From contig NC_073744.1 of the NCBI RefSeq assembly GCF_029784135.1, positions 71,660,593 through 71,724,592 of the forward strand: a stretch of 64,000 nucleotides of DNA. The letters are read 5' to 3'. How positions within the stretch are numbered: the stretch's first letter is position 1; every line of letters begins with the position of its first letter. Of this stretch, positions 53,106 to 63,910 are shown one piece after another. The notes under the pieces were generated by a model. The model made no database searches, had not been told where the DNA came from, and saw only the letters and a list, made by a program, of their open reading frames with translations. The position numbers and the translations under genes were made by a program. The stretch comes from Toxorhynchites rutilus septentrionalis (Eukaryota > Arthropoda > Insecta > Diptera > Culicidae).

Positions 53106-53509
53106 GATTATAGGCATTTCGAAGTTGTCAAACGGTTTTGTTTTTCTCAAGACGGGTCTATGGTACTAGGTGAGGCCGTTTCGTCACTAAGTTGGTAGGG
53201 GAGCGGTATATGAAAACAGCACGGAAGAAAGTAGAAGGGGAATTATTTGCTTGTAGCGTGAAAGAGACAGACTGATCACGAGCGAGCTTCGGCAATAGCG
53301 TATTGTGTTTTGTTTACAAACAAAACACAGTAGACTTCCAAGATGGCTGAAGAGTGGTTTTAGCAAGTTGGCCCACCTTAGTATATACTTCTAGGCGCCT
53401 TGGTTTTTCTATTGATTTAAAGTCCATACATTCCAAAGCTCACAAGTGGCGCGTTCTAGTTTAGTTTTGCAAGAAATTTCATAAATGGAAAGTTGTTTAA
53501 AACTCATAA

Positions 53510-54956
53510 ATGGCTGCAATTCGTAGTACTGAAAGGGATCCGTCGAAGGATTTCCGATATATAGGATCTGATCTGTTACATTTTCCAATATGTTTCGGTT
53601 GCGGGCATTATTCTGCATTTTTAGTGTATCTCGGATGTAACGAACGCGCTGCTAAGTATCGACCCATTCAACACGTACGTTTTGGTTGTCGGTTTCATTT
53701 AATTTGTGGAAATGTAATTTATCGTATCTTTCAGGGGGAACAACTTTACTGTCCACGATGCTCGCCTGACCCTGAACATTTTAAACAGCTATTTCCAGAC
53801 GAAAATATTTTTCGAGAAGATAGTATACTCAATGACCGGCAACTGTTGGATCTACTGGGAGAATTTCATTATTCTAATCCTTATTACGAAAATTTATCAA
53901 AAATGGATCGGATTATTATAACAGAAAACGCCAAATTGCGCTCTTCTTACAAACCATTAGCTAAACGTCCGCTGCCTAGAAAACGGAAACTAGACATTCT
54001 AATGAGCTTATTTCCTGACAGTCATCGTATGAAAAATCAACGATTTGCCAATGTAGATGATCTTTGCTCAGCTGTTAAAAGAAAGTACACGGAAATTTGC
54101 AGGGATTATATGAATCTATCCGAAGCAGAAGCTAGTCAACTGCGAGATAATTTTGATACACTAATCGATCGTACTCCAATGCATTTGAAACCAAACAGTC
54201 AAATCCGACCGCCTGCACTTACACCAATCACCACTGAGAATCAGATGGTGGAGGAAATAACTCGCGATAACATTAATGAATCTGGTGTGGACGAAATATC
54301 CATTTCAACGACCAGCTCTGTCGCATCCATCTGTAGATTAGCCGTTCACGGTGATTTGCTTCGTACACATGACGGTATGTGATTCGGATAGTATAAACAC
54401 TTTGTAACGAAGTGGTTTATGTATTTTCTAGATTCTTCAACTGAAAGTTATGGAGCTGATCAAATATCTATAGCGTCGGATATTTATGTTTCTTCGCAAG
54501 AAACTAGTGCGGGGAGAGTCGCTCTCTCTTCGCAAAGCGTGGCACACATGTCCTCCCAAAGTGTTGCACAAGTATCATCGCAAGAGGTGTCCGGAGGAGG
54601 AGTAGTTCTTTCTTCGCAAAGCTTGTCTGATATTAATATAAGTTCACAAGACACCGCTGGAGTTACACCCGGGGCAATAATACCAGACGACGATAGTTTT
54701 GCTGCAGAGATCACTGTGGCCACTAGTAATACCCCAACAGCACCATTAACGGTCCTGCCAGATGATCAACAACCTGGCCCAAGTGGGGTGAAAAGACCCC
54801 GTACGAGACGATCTAAGGATGATTTGCGTAAGTAAATCTCTCCATCTCTTCGCGAGTATTGAGCTAAATAGTTTTATTTTTACAGCGCTGAATCCTTCGC
54901 CGTCTGATTTTGTAAGATACCCTTCTGCGAGAATGCCTCGGCTTGATGGAGGATAG
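53510..54956 (+). CDS. Unrecognised RING-like Cys/His protein, three exons
   Basis: Exon 1 53510-54374, exon 2 54432-54827, exon 3 54886-54956; introns of 57 and 58 bp with GTATGT...TTCTAG and GTAAGT...TTACAG ends. Joining them gives an open frame of 443 codons (phases 1 and 1) ending TAG. Residues 28-84 hold CFGC, a lone Cys at 43, C-x2-H-x2-C (60-66) and CPRC (81-84), a RING-like zinc arrangement. Residues about 110-230 are charged with an RPLPRKRK basic stretch. The C-terminal half is Ser-rich with repeated SSQ units (SSQETS, SSQSVA, SSQEVS, SSQDTA), then PGPSGVKRPRTRRSK, a likely nuclear-localisation signal. Function unknown; a ubiquitin or SUMO ligase role would be a guess. Intact frame and splice sites suggest a real gene. 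Confidence 0.8.
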
Positions 54957-55117
54957 GAAATTTGTCTATACTGCATTGTTATTTTGTGTTATTTATTTCG
55001 TTCGATAAATATTAACTGTAATGTCTGATTGACAGTTTTTTATTAAGTTTGTTTTTATTCGCCAATATTCTTTGATCCCTCTAAATTAGTTCCTCTCATA
55101 AATAATAAAAAAATTGT
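54957..55117 (+). other. 3' flank of the RING-like gene
   Basis: AT-rich. GATAAATATTAA near 55004 is the nearest poly(A)-signal-like sequence. No other feature. Confidence 0.4.
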
Positions 55118-56999
55118 AAGGGGTTGTATCTAGGACACGACCGCATATTTTCGACGTATAACTATGCAATTATATTATGTAATCCACTTGTTTACCACTT
55201 CGAATATTATTTTAGAATGCATCGAAATATTTAAAATAGATTATGTTCTTCGTTACAAGTAAATTTGATGAACGTCCTTTTACGTTTGATATGATGCCTA
55301 GGACTACCAAAATATGTGAAAGGAAAAATTGTCAAACGATCATTGTATTTTACATTTCCCTTTGAAATTATTGCACATCTCATGTTTACGTAGTTCTCGA
55401 ACCGCGAAAGTTCATTCACCTCTAGTATCTGAAATGACGATTTTCCCAAGCTTCTCAGTTCAGAAGTTCGTTTTAGGGAAACATATTCCGGTCTGCACAA
55501 CGACAAGCGAGTACAAAAGTACTCAACACCAAAAAATACCCCCGACTTGCATGTACAGTAGAACCCCCATTATCCGCGAGCGAATGATCCGCGGTGCGGT
55601 TTATCTCATTAAAAATAACAATTTATTAATTGTGATAGACGCGTAGAAATATTTCCTATCAATTGATACAAACATCTTTCCGATCTGTTAAGAAATGTTC
55701 GAGGGCTAAGCATTCGAAATACGGGTAGGGTTGGCACACGAATCGGCAGAACAAATGTATGGTAAAAAAGGAAGTTTTTCCAGTTTTCATGAATTTAAAC
55801 CGTTTAGAGATTAGCGAATTGTAATGTATAGCATATCTAACAAATCTTAGAGAATTTCCGATTCGATTGGTATGCAAGTCATGAGAATTCGTTCACAGTG
55901 AAAAGACGGGTGGGTAATGTCGGGGACATAACCGGAGTGACGTAGGACTATACAACGGGGACAGCTTATTCTAAATATATATTTTAAATATGTTGTTTTA
56001 TTGTCTTCTCCTACGTGAATACCTACCTCTCTACCTGAAATATGGATTAGCTTACTGTTTACTCTTTATGAACATGTTGGGAGTTCTGAAATGAACCTTT
56101 TGGTTGTGTTTTTGCGTTTTTTTTGTAAAAAATTTCTCATTTTTTTCTCACTGTCTTATATTTGATTCTTGATTTTTTTTCCGAAGGCTTTGTACTCAAT
56201 CAATGTTCAACGCCGGGCATTTTTCGGCGTATGCACATATCGTACAATCAAAATGATGGCTGTGATAAGGAATGCATAGGTGGTCGTCAGTTCATTGAGC
56301 ACATTACCGTACCTTAAACTGTGGTTTCGGAGACGAATGAATTATAATATTTGTAGTCTCCGCAAACAAAATAAATAAAAATGAAAAGAACTGAGGTTTT
56401 GGAGACGAACTCTACAATCTGTCGAGGAATAGACGAGCTATAAACGTTCTGAAAAATCAATGTGAATACAGGGACGGATGACCTTCGAATTAAAGTCCTT
56501 AAAAATAAGAACAGAGTAGCAGGAAATGCATAACTCATCATATTGCTCCTTAGTTATGTTTCTATACAATGCAGATGTAACGTCAGTCAATTTTCAACAT
56601 CAGTTATCAACTAAAGAAAGCAGTTCTTGCTACCGAGAAAATTCGTTAATGCCATCCTGCATACAATGTGTTGTAATTTGGAGCCACTTTTAATTCGGAG
56701 ACCATGTATGGGTTTGTGAAAACTGAATGATCAATTTAAAAGACCTCAACCACCAATAAGTTCAAAAACAAGCATAAACAAAATAATTCAGTTCATATTA
56801 TATGTCATATTATGTCACTTTAGAATGCATTGGTATTGTGAATAACTTTTAATAACTTTTCTTTGAATGGCTTAATAGCCATGAAAGGCGCCGTGTTTTA
56901 CGGTGGCTGGTTTTGCCACCAAAGCAGTCTGTATAAACTAACATTTTCCTTCTTCTACCTGCTGCCGTTTTGAGATTGCGTTTGCCACTCGCTGAAACT

Positions 57000-57150
57000 G
57001 ATTGTTGCCACCGAACCGAATGTGCTCTGTTCTGTAGGCGGGTTTTCTTATTGTCGTGAGCAGCTTTGCAAGCCAACTCGAGCACTCCGGCGGCCGAAAT
57101 TCTATAACCGCTATTAGGTATGCTGGTGCTCCGGCACCAATCTGTTGATG
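57000..57150 (-). pseudogene. Histone H2A pseudogene (type 2), core only
   Basis: Minus strand IGAGAPAYLIAVIEF, then in another frame VLELACKAAHDNKKTR, the central and C-terminal part of the H2A fold. The tail and first helix are deleted; the leader GGTTGTATGGCATCG joins directly to a short CACATCGCATCAACAG segment. Right of it lies the promoter shared with the H2B remnant. Confidence 0.8.
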
Positions 57151-57160
57151 CGATGTGATG

Positions 57161-57408
57161 TGAAACGATGCCATACAACCACACTGATTTACGGTTTGAA
57201 AGAGAATGATATATTTTTCAGCGGATCCGCGCGTTTTGTACTTTAGCGGTACACGCTCACAGGATAGAGACAAATCAGCAGACTCAGCCAAAGGGGAGAG
57301 TCCAACGAGACGAACGAATGAGCGTTAAAAGGGAGCGATGGCAAAAAAATATATTCATTACGATTTGTTCGCTCGTTGGATTCACATGCAGGTGTTTCTA
57401 ACAAACAC
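57161..57408. promoter_or_regulatory. Divergent H2A-H2B intergenic promoter
   Basis: The H2A remnant leaves leftward (minus) and the H2B remnant rightward (plus) from this 250-bp segment. The H2A-side TATA reads GTACAAAA (reverse of 57235-57242), eroded from GTATAAAA in other copies. The H2B side has AAAAAAATATATTCATTACG near 57344. This is the arrangement of insect replication-dependent H2A/H2B pairs. Confidence 0.7.
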
Positions 57409-57548
57409 GAAGGCACCGAAGACTAGTGGAATAGTGGAAAAGCCGCCAAAAAGTTCGGCACGGCGCAGAAGAATATCTCGGAAACCGACAAGAAGAAGGA
57501 GAAGGAAGCAAACGCTAAAAAGGGTCCTTTTCAGGTCCACAAAATCAC
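57409..57548 (+). pseudogene. Histone H2B N-terminal remnant with 3' stem-loop
   Basis: The plus strand reads APKTSG at 57411, KPPKSS, and, after a one-base shift, AQKNISETDKKKEKE, which aligns with the H2B N-terminal tail (PPKTSGKAAKK..., GKAQKNI, KTDKKKK). The histone-fold part is missing; NAKKGPF leads directly into the hairpin GGTCCTTTTCAGGTCC (57533-57548), so tail and 3' end are joined by an internal deletion. Other copies have lost the tail too, joining ATGCAGG to CTAAAAAGG. Non-functional. Confidence 0.82.
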
Positions 57549-58184
57549 TTGCCGAAGCACCACTCAGTGTCGCATTGGAGATGATTTTAACCTGTAATTG
57601 AACATTTGCGATGACAGTGGTACAGCTTTCACAGTTGGAAAATTTCTTCCCATCCAGCTTGGGACATGTTGGGTCATAATTTGGACCCCCATAGAGTTTA
57701 CAAAAATCCAATTAGCTAATTATCGAACTAAAAATACTGTTCTTTCAATCTGGAAGCAATTTTAGAATTGGTGAAAATTGAATAATCGAGAAAGTCCCCA
57801 ACCATCAATAAGCTCAGCACAACTGCAAAATTCTCATACTCTTCATATCCTGGCAAACAAATTATGAAAAATCAATTTGTGTTTTATTATTATTTTGGAT
57901 AATATTTTAGAATGCCTTGAACTGTATTTCGTAAACTCTTTTTTGAAAGGTTTAATGGCCCTGATAAGCGCCGTGTTTTATGGAATGGTTCCAATTTAGA
58001 AAACTTTGTACTCGTGGTTTTGAAAAAAAAACCATTTCGAACGCCATCGATGCTGCCTTGTTCTGGATTTGCCACCAAAGCAGTTTGTATGAAGAACAAA
58101 CTTTTATCTTCTGCTCGTCACTCGCTGAAACTGCCTATTCTTGTCTAGATGTCCACCGAACCGAATGTGGTCTGTTCTGAATGC

Positions 58185-58347
58185 GGATTTTCTTATCGTC
58201 GCGAACAGCTTTGCCAGCCAACTCGATCACTTCGGCGGCCGAAACTATATAACGCCGACTAGGTGGACTGGAGCACTGGTACTAACGCGCTCGGCATAGG
58301 GATTTTGCCTTTCCCTTCACTTTTCCTCCTTTGTCATGTCCAGACAT
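58185..58347 (-). pseudogene. Histone H2A pseudogene (type 1), short
   Basis: Minus-strand ATG at 58347 opens [16 protein letters not shown], then jumps by deletion to the segment containing the VIELAGKA block (about 58215-58235). The associated hairpin at 57957-57972 is eroded (GGCGCTTATCAGGGCC on the minus strand). Confidence 0.78.
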
Positions 58348-58954
58348 GGCTGCTTGTGTTGGTTTGTTGATATGTTGTGATGCGAAACGATGTGGTGTAT
58401 GATTTGGATGAGAATGATCGTTACGGCAGCGGAGCGGGGATTTTTAAGCTGACTGGCTGGCTCGAGAATTACGCATGTGTGAGACTGCGACCAATGTTTC
58501 GTTCATATTTTTTCTTTTTCCTTTCCAATCGGGTTCATTGTATTTCGCTGCTGCTCTGGTTGCCCGTTTTGGTCGGTACGATATGAGGAGCACAAAATGC
58601 ACCAATCTAAAATGGGCACATAGTGCATTTGGACAATGCTTGATATTTCACAATTATTCAATTATTTATCTCAAGAAAAATGAAATGTTATTCGTTATGA
58701 TAGATGCGTAGATATATTTCCTATCAATTGATGCAAAAACCTTTGCGATCTATTGAGAAATGCTCGAGTTATAAGCGTTCCAAATCTTGCATTTTTACCT
58801 ACTTGTTCAGTGCCTAGATTTTCATTTCACCCCCTATATCTTCCGGTTAGACGTAGTCCTACGTCAAAATTGTTATTAACGTTAACTTTATTTAATAAAA
58901 AACGTGACCTGTTTTCTGATTTGGCACCCTTCCTGAAAGACGTAGTTCTACGTC

Positions 58955-59011
58955 CAAAAAACTCCAATTGTCTCGTAGCGATTATTGGCGTTGGTTTCAC
59001 CAATTCACTCT
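58955..59011. other. Short unique flank
   Basis: Between the family II right end and the TCT-flanked element. No feature. Confidence 0.5.
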
Positions 59012-60958
59012 GGGCCTGATCACGAACATCACTCCCACATACGCTTTCACGTCACTTAATCTTTTTTGTGTCTATCATCATTGTCACGGACAGTTGCGTG
59101 TAAAAATAAACTCCGTGAAGGGAAAGAGTTCATTCGCGTTTATAAGAGACATGTCGGTTGCATAATTTCGGGCGTTTAAACGTTATGTCGGCTGCATTAT
59201 TTCGGACGTTTGAACGTTATGTAGGTCAAATTAATACAGCATATTATTCCATTTAATTATTTGCATATTTTAGAATGACAAGTTTGCGATTATACCTCGA
59301 TGATTAGTTTGTTGAATCGTTTGATTCAGCAAACTAATCATCGAAGTATAATGGTTCAAAGATGAAGAATACTTGGTTGCTCGTGAATAATGTAGTTGTT
59401 GAACATATGGGAATGTAATTTTATTTTCCTTTCTATAAATTACTCTAGAGGTGAAACATGACTATTATGTATAATAATGAACATCTTGCATTTTTTTTTT
59501 CTTAGCTCTGTCTTACTCGTTTGAATATTGAGAAGCATTTAGTATAGGTCAAGGTTAGAATCATGTTATAAGAACCATTTGTACAATTTTGTTGAATAAT
59601 AATTCCTTCTGTAACTCATAGAAAGCCCGAATTTATCCACCTCACGATCAGTATAATCTGAGCTACTCCCATATGGGATTCTGAATTTCTGTAATTTCAT
59701 ATACGGGAAATGAAGTTTGATTTAATTATTTAAACTGAAACTGGTCAGCAGCGTCGGTCAGAAGCTTTATATAAAATACCTGATGGTTTTCAGGGAATTT
59801 GCCAAAAGCAGAAAGTGATTCAAATTTCCTTTAGATGGATATCAAAATTATGGAAAAATAAATAGAGAAGAATTTAAAAACAGTATCTTGTGAATGCTTT
59901 GCAATGATACTCATTTTTTCCTTGTTTGAAACTTATTATCACTTTTTTGATACTTTCATTCAAAGAATGTCTTCAAATCAATATTTTTGAAAATACCTAT
60001 TACGTAAAAAGAAATAAAAAACAATGGCCTTATTCGTTACAACTACCGTCCTGATTCGGGTCTTGTCCACCAATTGCGAATGTTTGAATTACAAAAACCT
60101 GTTCTGCAATGTTGGAAAAACTTTACAGTTATTATTTTATACTTAAAATATCAACAAATCAATATTATGCATAATCATAATAACGAATCGATTGATTGAG
60201 TAATGATCATTCTTTCTAATAAGAGATTATTAAGTGGCCTCCATTGCCATTTAATGGTGTTGCAACTCTCTGTTAGGTTAATCCTAAGAATAAAAACAAA
60301 AAAAAACCTATCCATTCTAGACAATCGGAAGTAGACCTCTAGCCATGCTTCAATGGGCCTACGGGTGTAATAATAATTGCCTGAATCCATTCAGCACTAT
60401 CATAACCTTAGGGCACTTATTTATATTCACACTGTTTAGACAGCTAGTTAGATATTTCATGTGAGTCAACTATGTTACAATGTTATTGATATGCAAAATA
60501 AAACGATTGTAGTAGATCCATGTTACTGCTGACGACAAGCACGAGTAATTTTTGAGAAAACATTACAACGGGAGCTACATTTTTAGTCCTTAATTACATG
60601 CCATAGCGCATTTACCGAATACAAATAAACAAATTTATGTCCTTTGGATACGTCAGAATTTCGTTCCAAAAATGCCACCAGACGGATAAATTGCTGTTTG
60701 TTTATCTTTTCTTTCCTAAAAAGCAAGACAAGATTCAAAATGTTAGCAAAAAAGCTAAATAAATACGAAATTAAACTTACCCCATTCCGCGTGACAAGCT
60801 TTCACCACCTAAAACACAAGTGACATGACAGTATCGTGGTATACATAATAACACCGAGTTCATCAAAGTTGTCACGACGGATGAACTCTTCCGGATTCTA
60901 CTACGTTGTATACAATTCACTTCGTTTTCGCCGTGAAGTGACGTTCGTGATCAGGCCC
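59012..60958. mobile_element. Inverted-repeat element with TCT duplication
   Basis: Left end GGGCCTGATCACGAACATCA, right end reversed GGGCCTGATCACGAACGTCA (one difference in 20). TCT occurs on both sides (59009-59011, 60959-60961), a 3-bp duplication as in PIF/Harbinger elements. Length is 1947 bp without recognisable transposase. Two copies of a CATAATTTCGGGCGTTTAAA-like unit lie near 59160-59225, and a strong hairpin is at 59297-59344. Confidence 0.85.
59297..59344. repeat. 22-bp arm hairpin
   Basis: TCGATGATTAGTTTGTTGAATC pairs with GATTCAGCAAACTAATCATCGA (one mismatch) around a 4-base loop. It lies inside the TCT-flanked element. Possibly a small nested fold-back element; no other evidence. 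Confidence 0.8.
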
Positions 60959-60961
60959 TCT

Positions 60962-62699
60962 AATACACTTAATGGCCTCCTTAGCCACAACGGTAGCCAC
61001 ACGTGTGCTAATAGAGCATAAGGTACATGAAATTAGGAAAATCGAAAATTTCTGTTTCGATGTCAAATGACTTTAAAATGCATAAAACATCGAGTTCTGG
61101 TGTTAGCTCAAAAACAAAATTTGGCCGATAATCGACCTTCTGGAACTCAAAAAATCAAAATTTTGATTGCTTTGAAGCACCCCTAACTCATGTTCGATTG
61201 AGCTGAAATTTTGCACAGGTCATTTCTTTGGGCCAATAAACATAATGCATAGAGTACATAGCCCCAGACCAAATTTGTTTTTGCAACGTAGGAAGGTTGG
61301 GGTGTGACACCCGCTGCAAGATGATGAGGTGTGTTTCCTCTCTATCGCTGTTTTTTGCAAAAAAAAATTGCATAAGTTCGCGAAATCGATAAGTAATTCG
61401 AAAGGGGGTTCTTCCACCTCAGCGCACACAAAGACTGCTGGCGTGAATGGCAGTAGACCGGACACAGTCCGTAGTACCTTGTTGTAAAGTGGTGCCAGTG
61501 TTTATAGGAGCTTGTCTCCGCCCAAACACGTTAGCTCATGGCCATCTGTGAGGTGGCTGTTGAAGCGATCGCTTAGGCTATCCGTAAACGCAATCGCTGG
61601 TGTCTGTAGCCACAAGTCATCATATGGCCGTTCTCCTATTTAGAGAGTTCAAACACTCTTGGCCAATAGCTTTGGTAGCTGCGTGCATCCTGATGTGTGG
61701 GATTTTGTGCGTGTTTGTACAACCACCATGAGAATTTCTTCTGCATAGACAAATACGAAAAACTCTCTTCGGTACGACCTGGAACAGGCTGTTCATGGTA
61801 TTTAGACAATTAGAAACATAATATTTAAAAGAAAAAAAAATGCGAATCGCCCCTACTATGCTTATTAGCACAAACTATAGTTCAAGGAAAGAATTGTAGG
61901 AAAAGTATGAAAATTACTCTTCCAGACCGCACACTTCCGCTAGTGCACAAGAATTACGTATATTGGTTTCTATGTCTACCATTTATTTAAGCTCTCCCCA
62001 GTCAGTGCACTTCAGTTAGTGCACCAGAATTGCGTAGTATATCTACACAAAGATTGATAAAATTGTGTTGAAGCTCTGATTAACTAAACTGCCAGTATGT
62101 TGACAATGACTTCGTGCATTGGAAGTTGTGCAGAAGAGAAGGGCACGTTAGTGGGTTCAATCAGAACCCCCTCTCCTCATCGTGAGGAAGAGGAGATCTG
62201 ATTGTGGGAAAAACAAAGAAGGCATGAAAACCCTCATTGAATTAGTTTAGGACTGAGCTACCGAGGTCACGATGAAAGCATAACGTCTGTGAAAAGAGGG
62301 AGCGATAAGGACACGTGTTACTTTTTGGCTACGAGAGATATGTCGTTTTCTGACTTTATAAACTTTATAAACTAGGGCAGTATTTTCTGGAACATCGGCC
62401 ACAATTCAAAATGAGTTGGTGGAAATTGTTGGTTCCCTCATATTAAAACAGATCGCGCGGGAAGTGAAACAAGCTGATTTCGTTGCAGACGAAATCACCG
62501 ATATTTCCAAGAAATCTCGAAATAACGAAAATTGAATGCTATCTGAGAAACATGCTTGGATGCAGCAGGTTGCAGCAGCAGTGGAGATCGAATTGCAAAA
62601 TATGCTGAAATTTACATGTGAATATACGGTTTGCTGATCTTGTAGGAGATGAGATAAGGATAAGAGAAGAAATTCTTAAATAATTAAAATAGGTATATG
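60962..62699. other. Unassigned sequence
   Basis: No gene recognised on either strand. Open frames of 60-83 codons on the minus strand (61188-61871) show no known domain. AGTGCACTTCAGTTAGTGCA-like direct repetition occurs near 61930 and 62000 (CCGCTAGTGCACAAGAATTA, TCAGTTAGTGCACCAGAATT). Confidence 0.4.
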
Positions 62700-63101
62700 T
62701 ATATGTAAATTTAAATCGATTATAAAATCCTTGTGTTTCATCTGCTCATGGTCTAAGGTAAAGCTTTGGCTCTGTGTGAAAGTTAATTCATGGACTACGC
62801 ATACACACGAGCAAGACGTGAGAATATTCCTCCACAAACAAGGAGAGGAAAATAATATAAGAGTGAAAAGAACCAGCGTTGCCAAATGTCTTTTACAATA
62901 ATCCAGATGCATGAGAAGTATAAATAAGAAAATTGGGAAACATTGGCACCATTGGTCCGAAAGAGTATACGAAAAATGAGCAATTATCGGATATCTCTTT
63001 GGCTGATGCGTATCACTAGTTCGATGGAACGTCAGTCTCTAGAGTAAAGTTAAAAGAAACGGTCGCTTAATTTTAACGATTCCAAAACGGAAACACGACA
63101 A
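62700..63101 (+). mobile_element. Probable 5' LTR end of a gypsy-type element
   Basis: Inferred from the primer binding site that directly follows. The sequence ends AAACGGAAACACGACA before the site. The LTR start is not identified because only one LTR lies in the window, so the left boundary is arbitrary. Confidence 0.45.
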
Positions 63102-63116
63102 TGGCGCAGTCGGTAG
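63102..63116 (+). promoter_or_regulatory. tRNA-Ser-type primer binding site
   Basis: TGGCGCAGTCGGTAG starts with TGG, the complement of the tRNA CCA end, and GCGCAGTCG matches the acceptor end of insect tRNA-Ser. From memory, several insect gypsy elements (the 17.6/297 type) use this primer. Part of it also fits a tRNA A box, but no B box or tRNA fold follows. Confidence 0.65.
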
Positions 63117-63164
63117 CAGTTTTTTTATGTGAGTATAAAGTGGCAAATTGAATAGAACGCAAAA

Positions 63165-63910
63165 GGAAAACTTTGCAATTGCTTGGTTGTGTGACGAAAG
63201 ATCTTTCTTTCGTCAGCCATATAAATCGTGGGATGTGAAAAATCCATCAGCCACGCAATTGAAAAGTGATAATGTCGGCCATGTTGAAATCGTGGGACAT
63301 GTAATTTCACTGAAATCGTGGGACGAAAAATTAATTCGTCGGCCATGAAAGTCGTGGAATAGGTTTCACCTATCAGCCTTGCATTAAATAGAATATCGGC
63401 CATGTTGAAAATGTGGGACATGATACAATTGTAATCGTGGGACGAATGAGACTTCGTTGGCCATGGAAGTCGTGGGATAGGTATTACCTATTGGCCATGC
63501 AATATGTTATCGTGGGACGAAAATGAATTCGTCGGCCATGGAAGTCGTGGGATAGGTATCTCCTATCGGCCATGTAAATGTAATCGTGGGACGAATAAGA
63601 TTTCGTTGGCCATGGAAGTCGTGGGATAGGTATTACCTATTGGCCATGCAATATATTATCGTGGGACGAAAATGAATTCGTCGGCCATGGAAGTCGTGGG
63701 ATAGGTATCTCCTATTGGCCATGCAATATGTAATCGTGGGACGAAAATGAATTCGTCGGCCATGGAAGTCGTGGGATAGGTATCTCCTATCGGTCATGCA
63801 AAACGTAATCGTGGGACGTATAAGATTTCGTTGGCCATGAAAGTTGTGGGATAGGTGTTACCTATTGGCCATGCAGTATGTAATCGTGGGACGAAAATGA
63901 ATTCGTCGGC
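63165..63910. repeat. Minisatellite of alternating hairpin half-units
   Basis: About nine units of about 75 bp. Each unit has two half-units of the form TCGTGGGA, a short palindrome, GGCCATG. The first half has CGAAAATGAATTCG or CGAATAAGATTTCG, the second ATAGGTATTACCTAT or ATAGGTATCTCCTATC. From about 63500 the units are nearly regular (starts near 63508, 63583, 63657, 63732, 63807, 63881); before that they are diverged. The array starts about 50 bp after the primer binding site. Confidence 0.88.

Larger units (their letters stand above)
40558..53106. mobile_element. Candidate hAT element pair enclosing nested insertions
   Basis: Left end CAGAGATGCCAGGTTTGAAG, right end reversed CAGGGATGCCAGGTGATTTT; the first 14 bases agree at 13. 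GAAGACAT motifs recur just inside both ends (40575-40660 and 53040-53065). This is hAT-like (CAGNGNTGCCA). The 8-bp flanks TTCGTAAT and ATTATAGG do not match, so the duplication is lost or the ends belong to different insertions. The 12.5 kb between them is explained by later insertions: a second terminal-repeat pair, two gypsy elements, and family III and I copies. Confidence 0.5.
55905..58865 (-). mobile_element. Family I histone-carrying transposon with H2B remnant
   Basis: GACGGGTGGGTAATGTCGGG at 55905 to GACGTAGTCCTACGTC at 58865, with AAAA on both sides (55901-55904, 58866-58869). It is longer than other copies (2961 bp) because about 740 bp of unrelated sequence replaces the H2A-2 3' part (about 56117-56860) and because an H2B coding segment is still present at 57409-57527. 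H2A-2 lacks its N-terminal tail and H2A-1 lacks the middle. This copy is diverged, so it may be an older form of the family. Confidence 0.85.
55118..58954 (-). mobile_element. Family II element split by a family I element
   Basis: Left end GTAAGGGGTTGTATCTAGGA at 55118; right end CCTTCCTGAAAGACGTAGTT then CTACGTC at 58954. The two parts, 55118-55900 and 58870-58954, join as GTGAAAA/TTGTTATTAACG, compared with GTGAAAATGGTTATTAACG in the uninterrupted copy near 1947. A truncated pogo-like MITE lies at 55556-55605. Confidence 0.8.

Noticed and set aside
57338..57601. 87-codon basic protein as a real gene
   Set aside because: It reads through the H2B tail in a shifted frame; the arginine-rich stretch comes from AAG codons read out of frame.
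63094..63130. tRNA gene suggested by an A-box-like TGGCGCAGTCGG
   Set aside because: No B box, anticodon stem or tRNA fold follows; a primer binding site explains the sequence better.
63165..63910. CRISPR array
   Set aside because: The unit is wholly repeated with no unique spacers, no cas genes are present, and the genome is eukaryotic.
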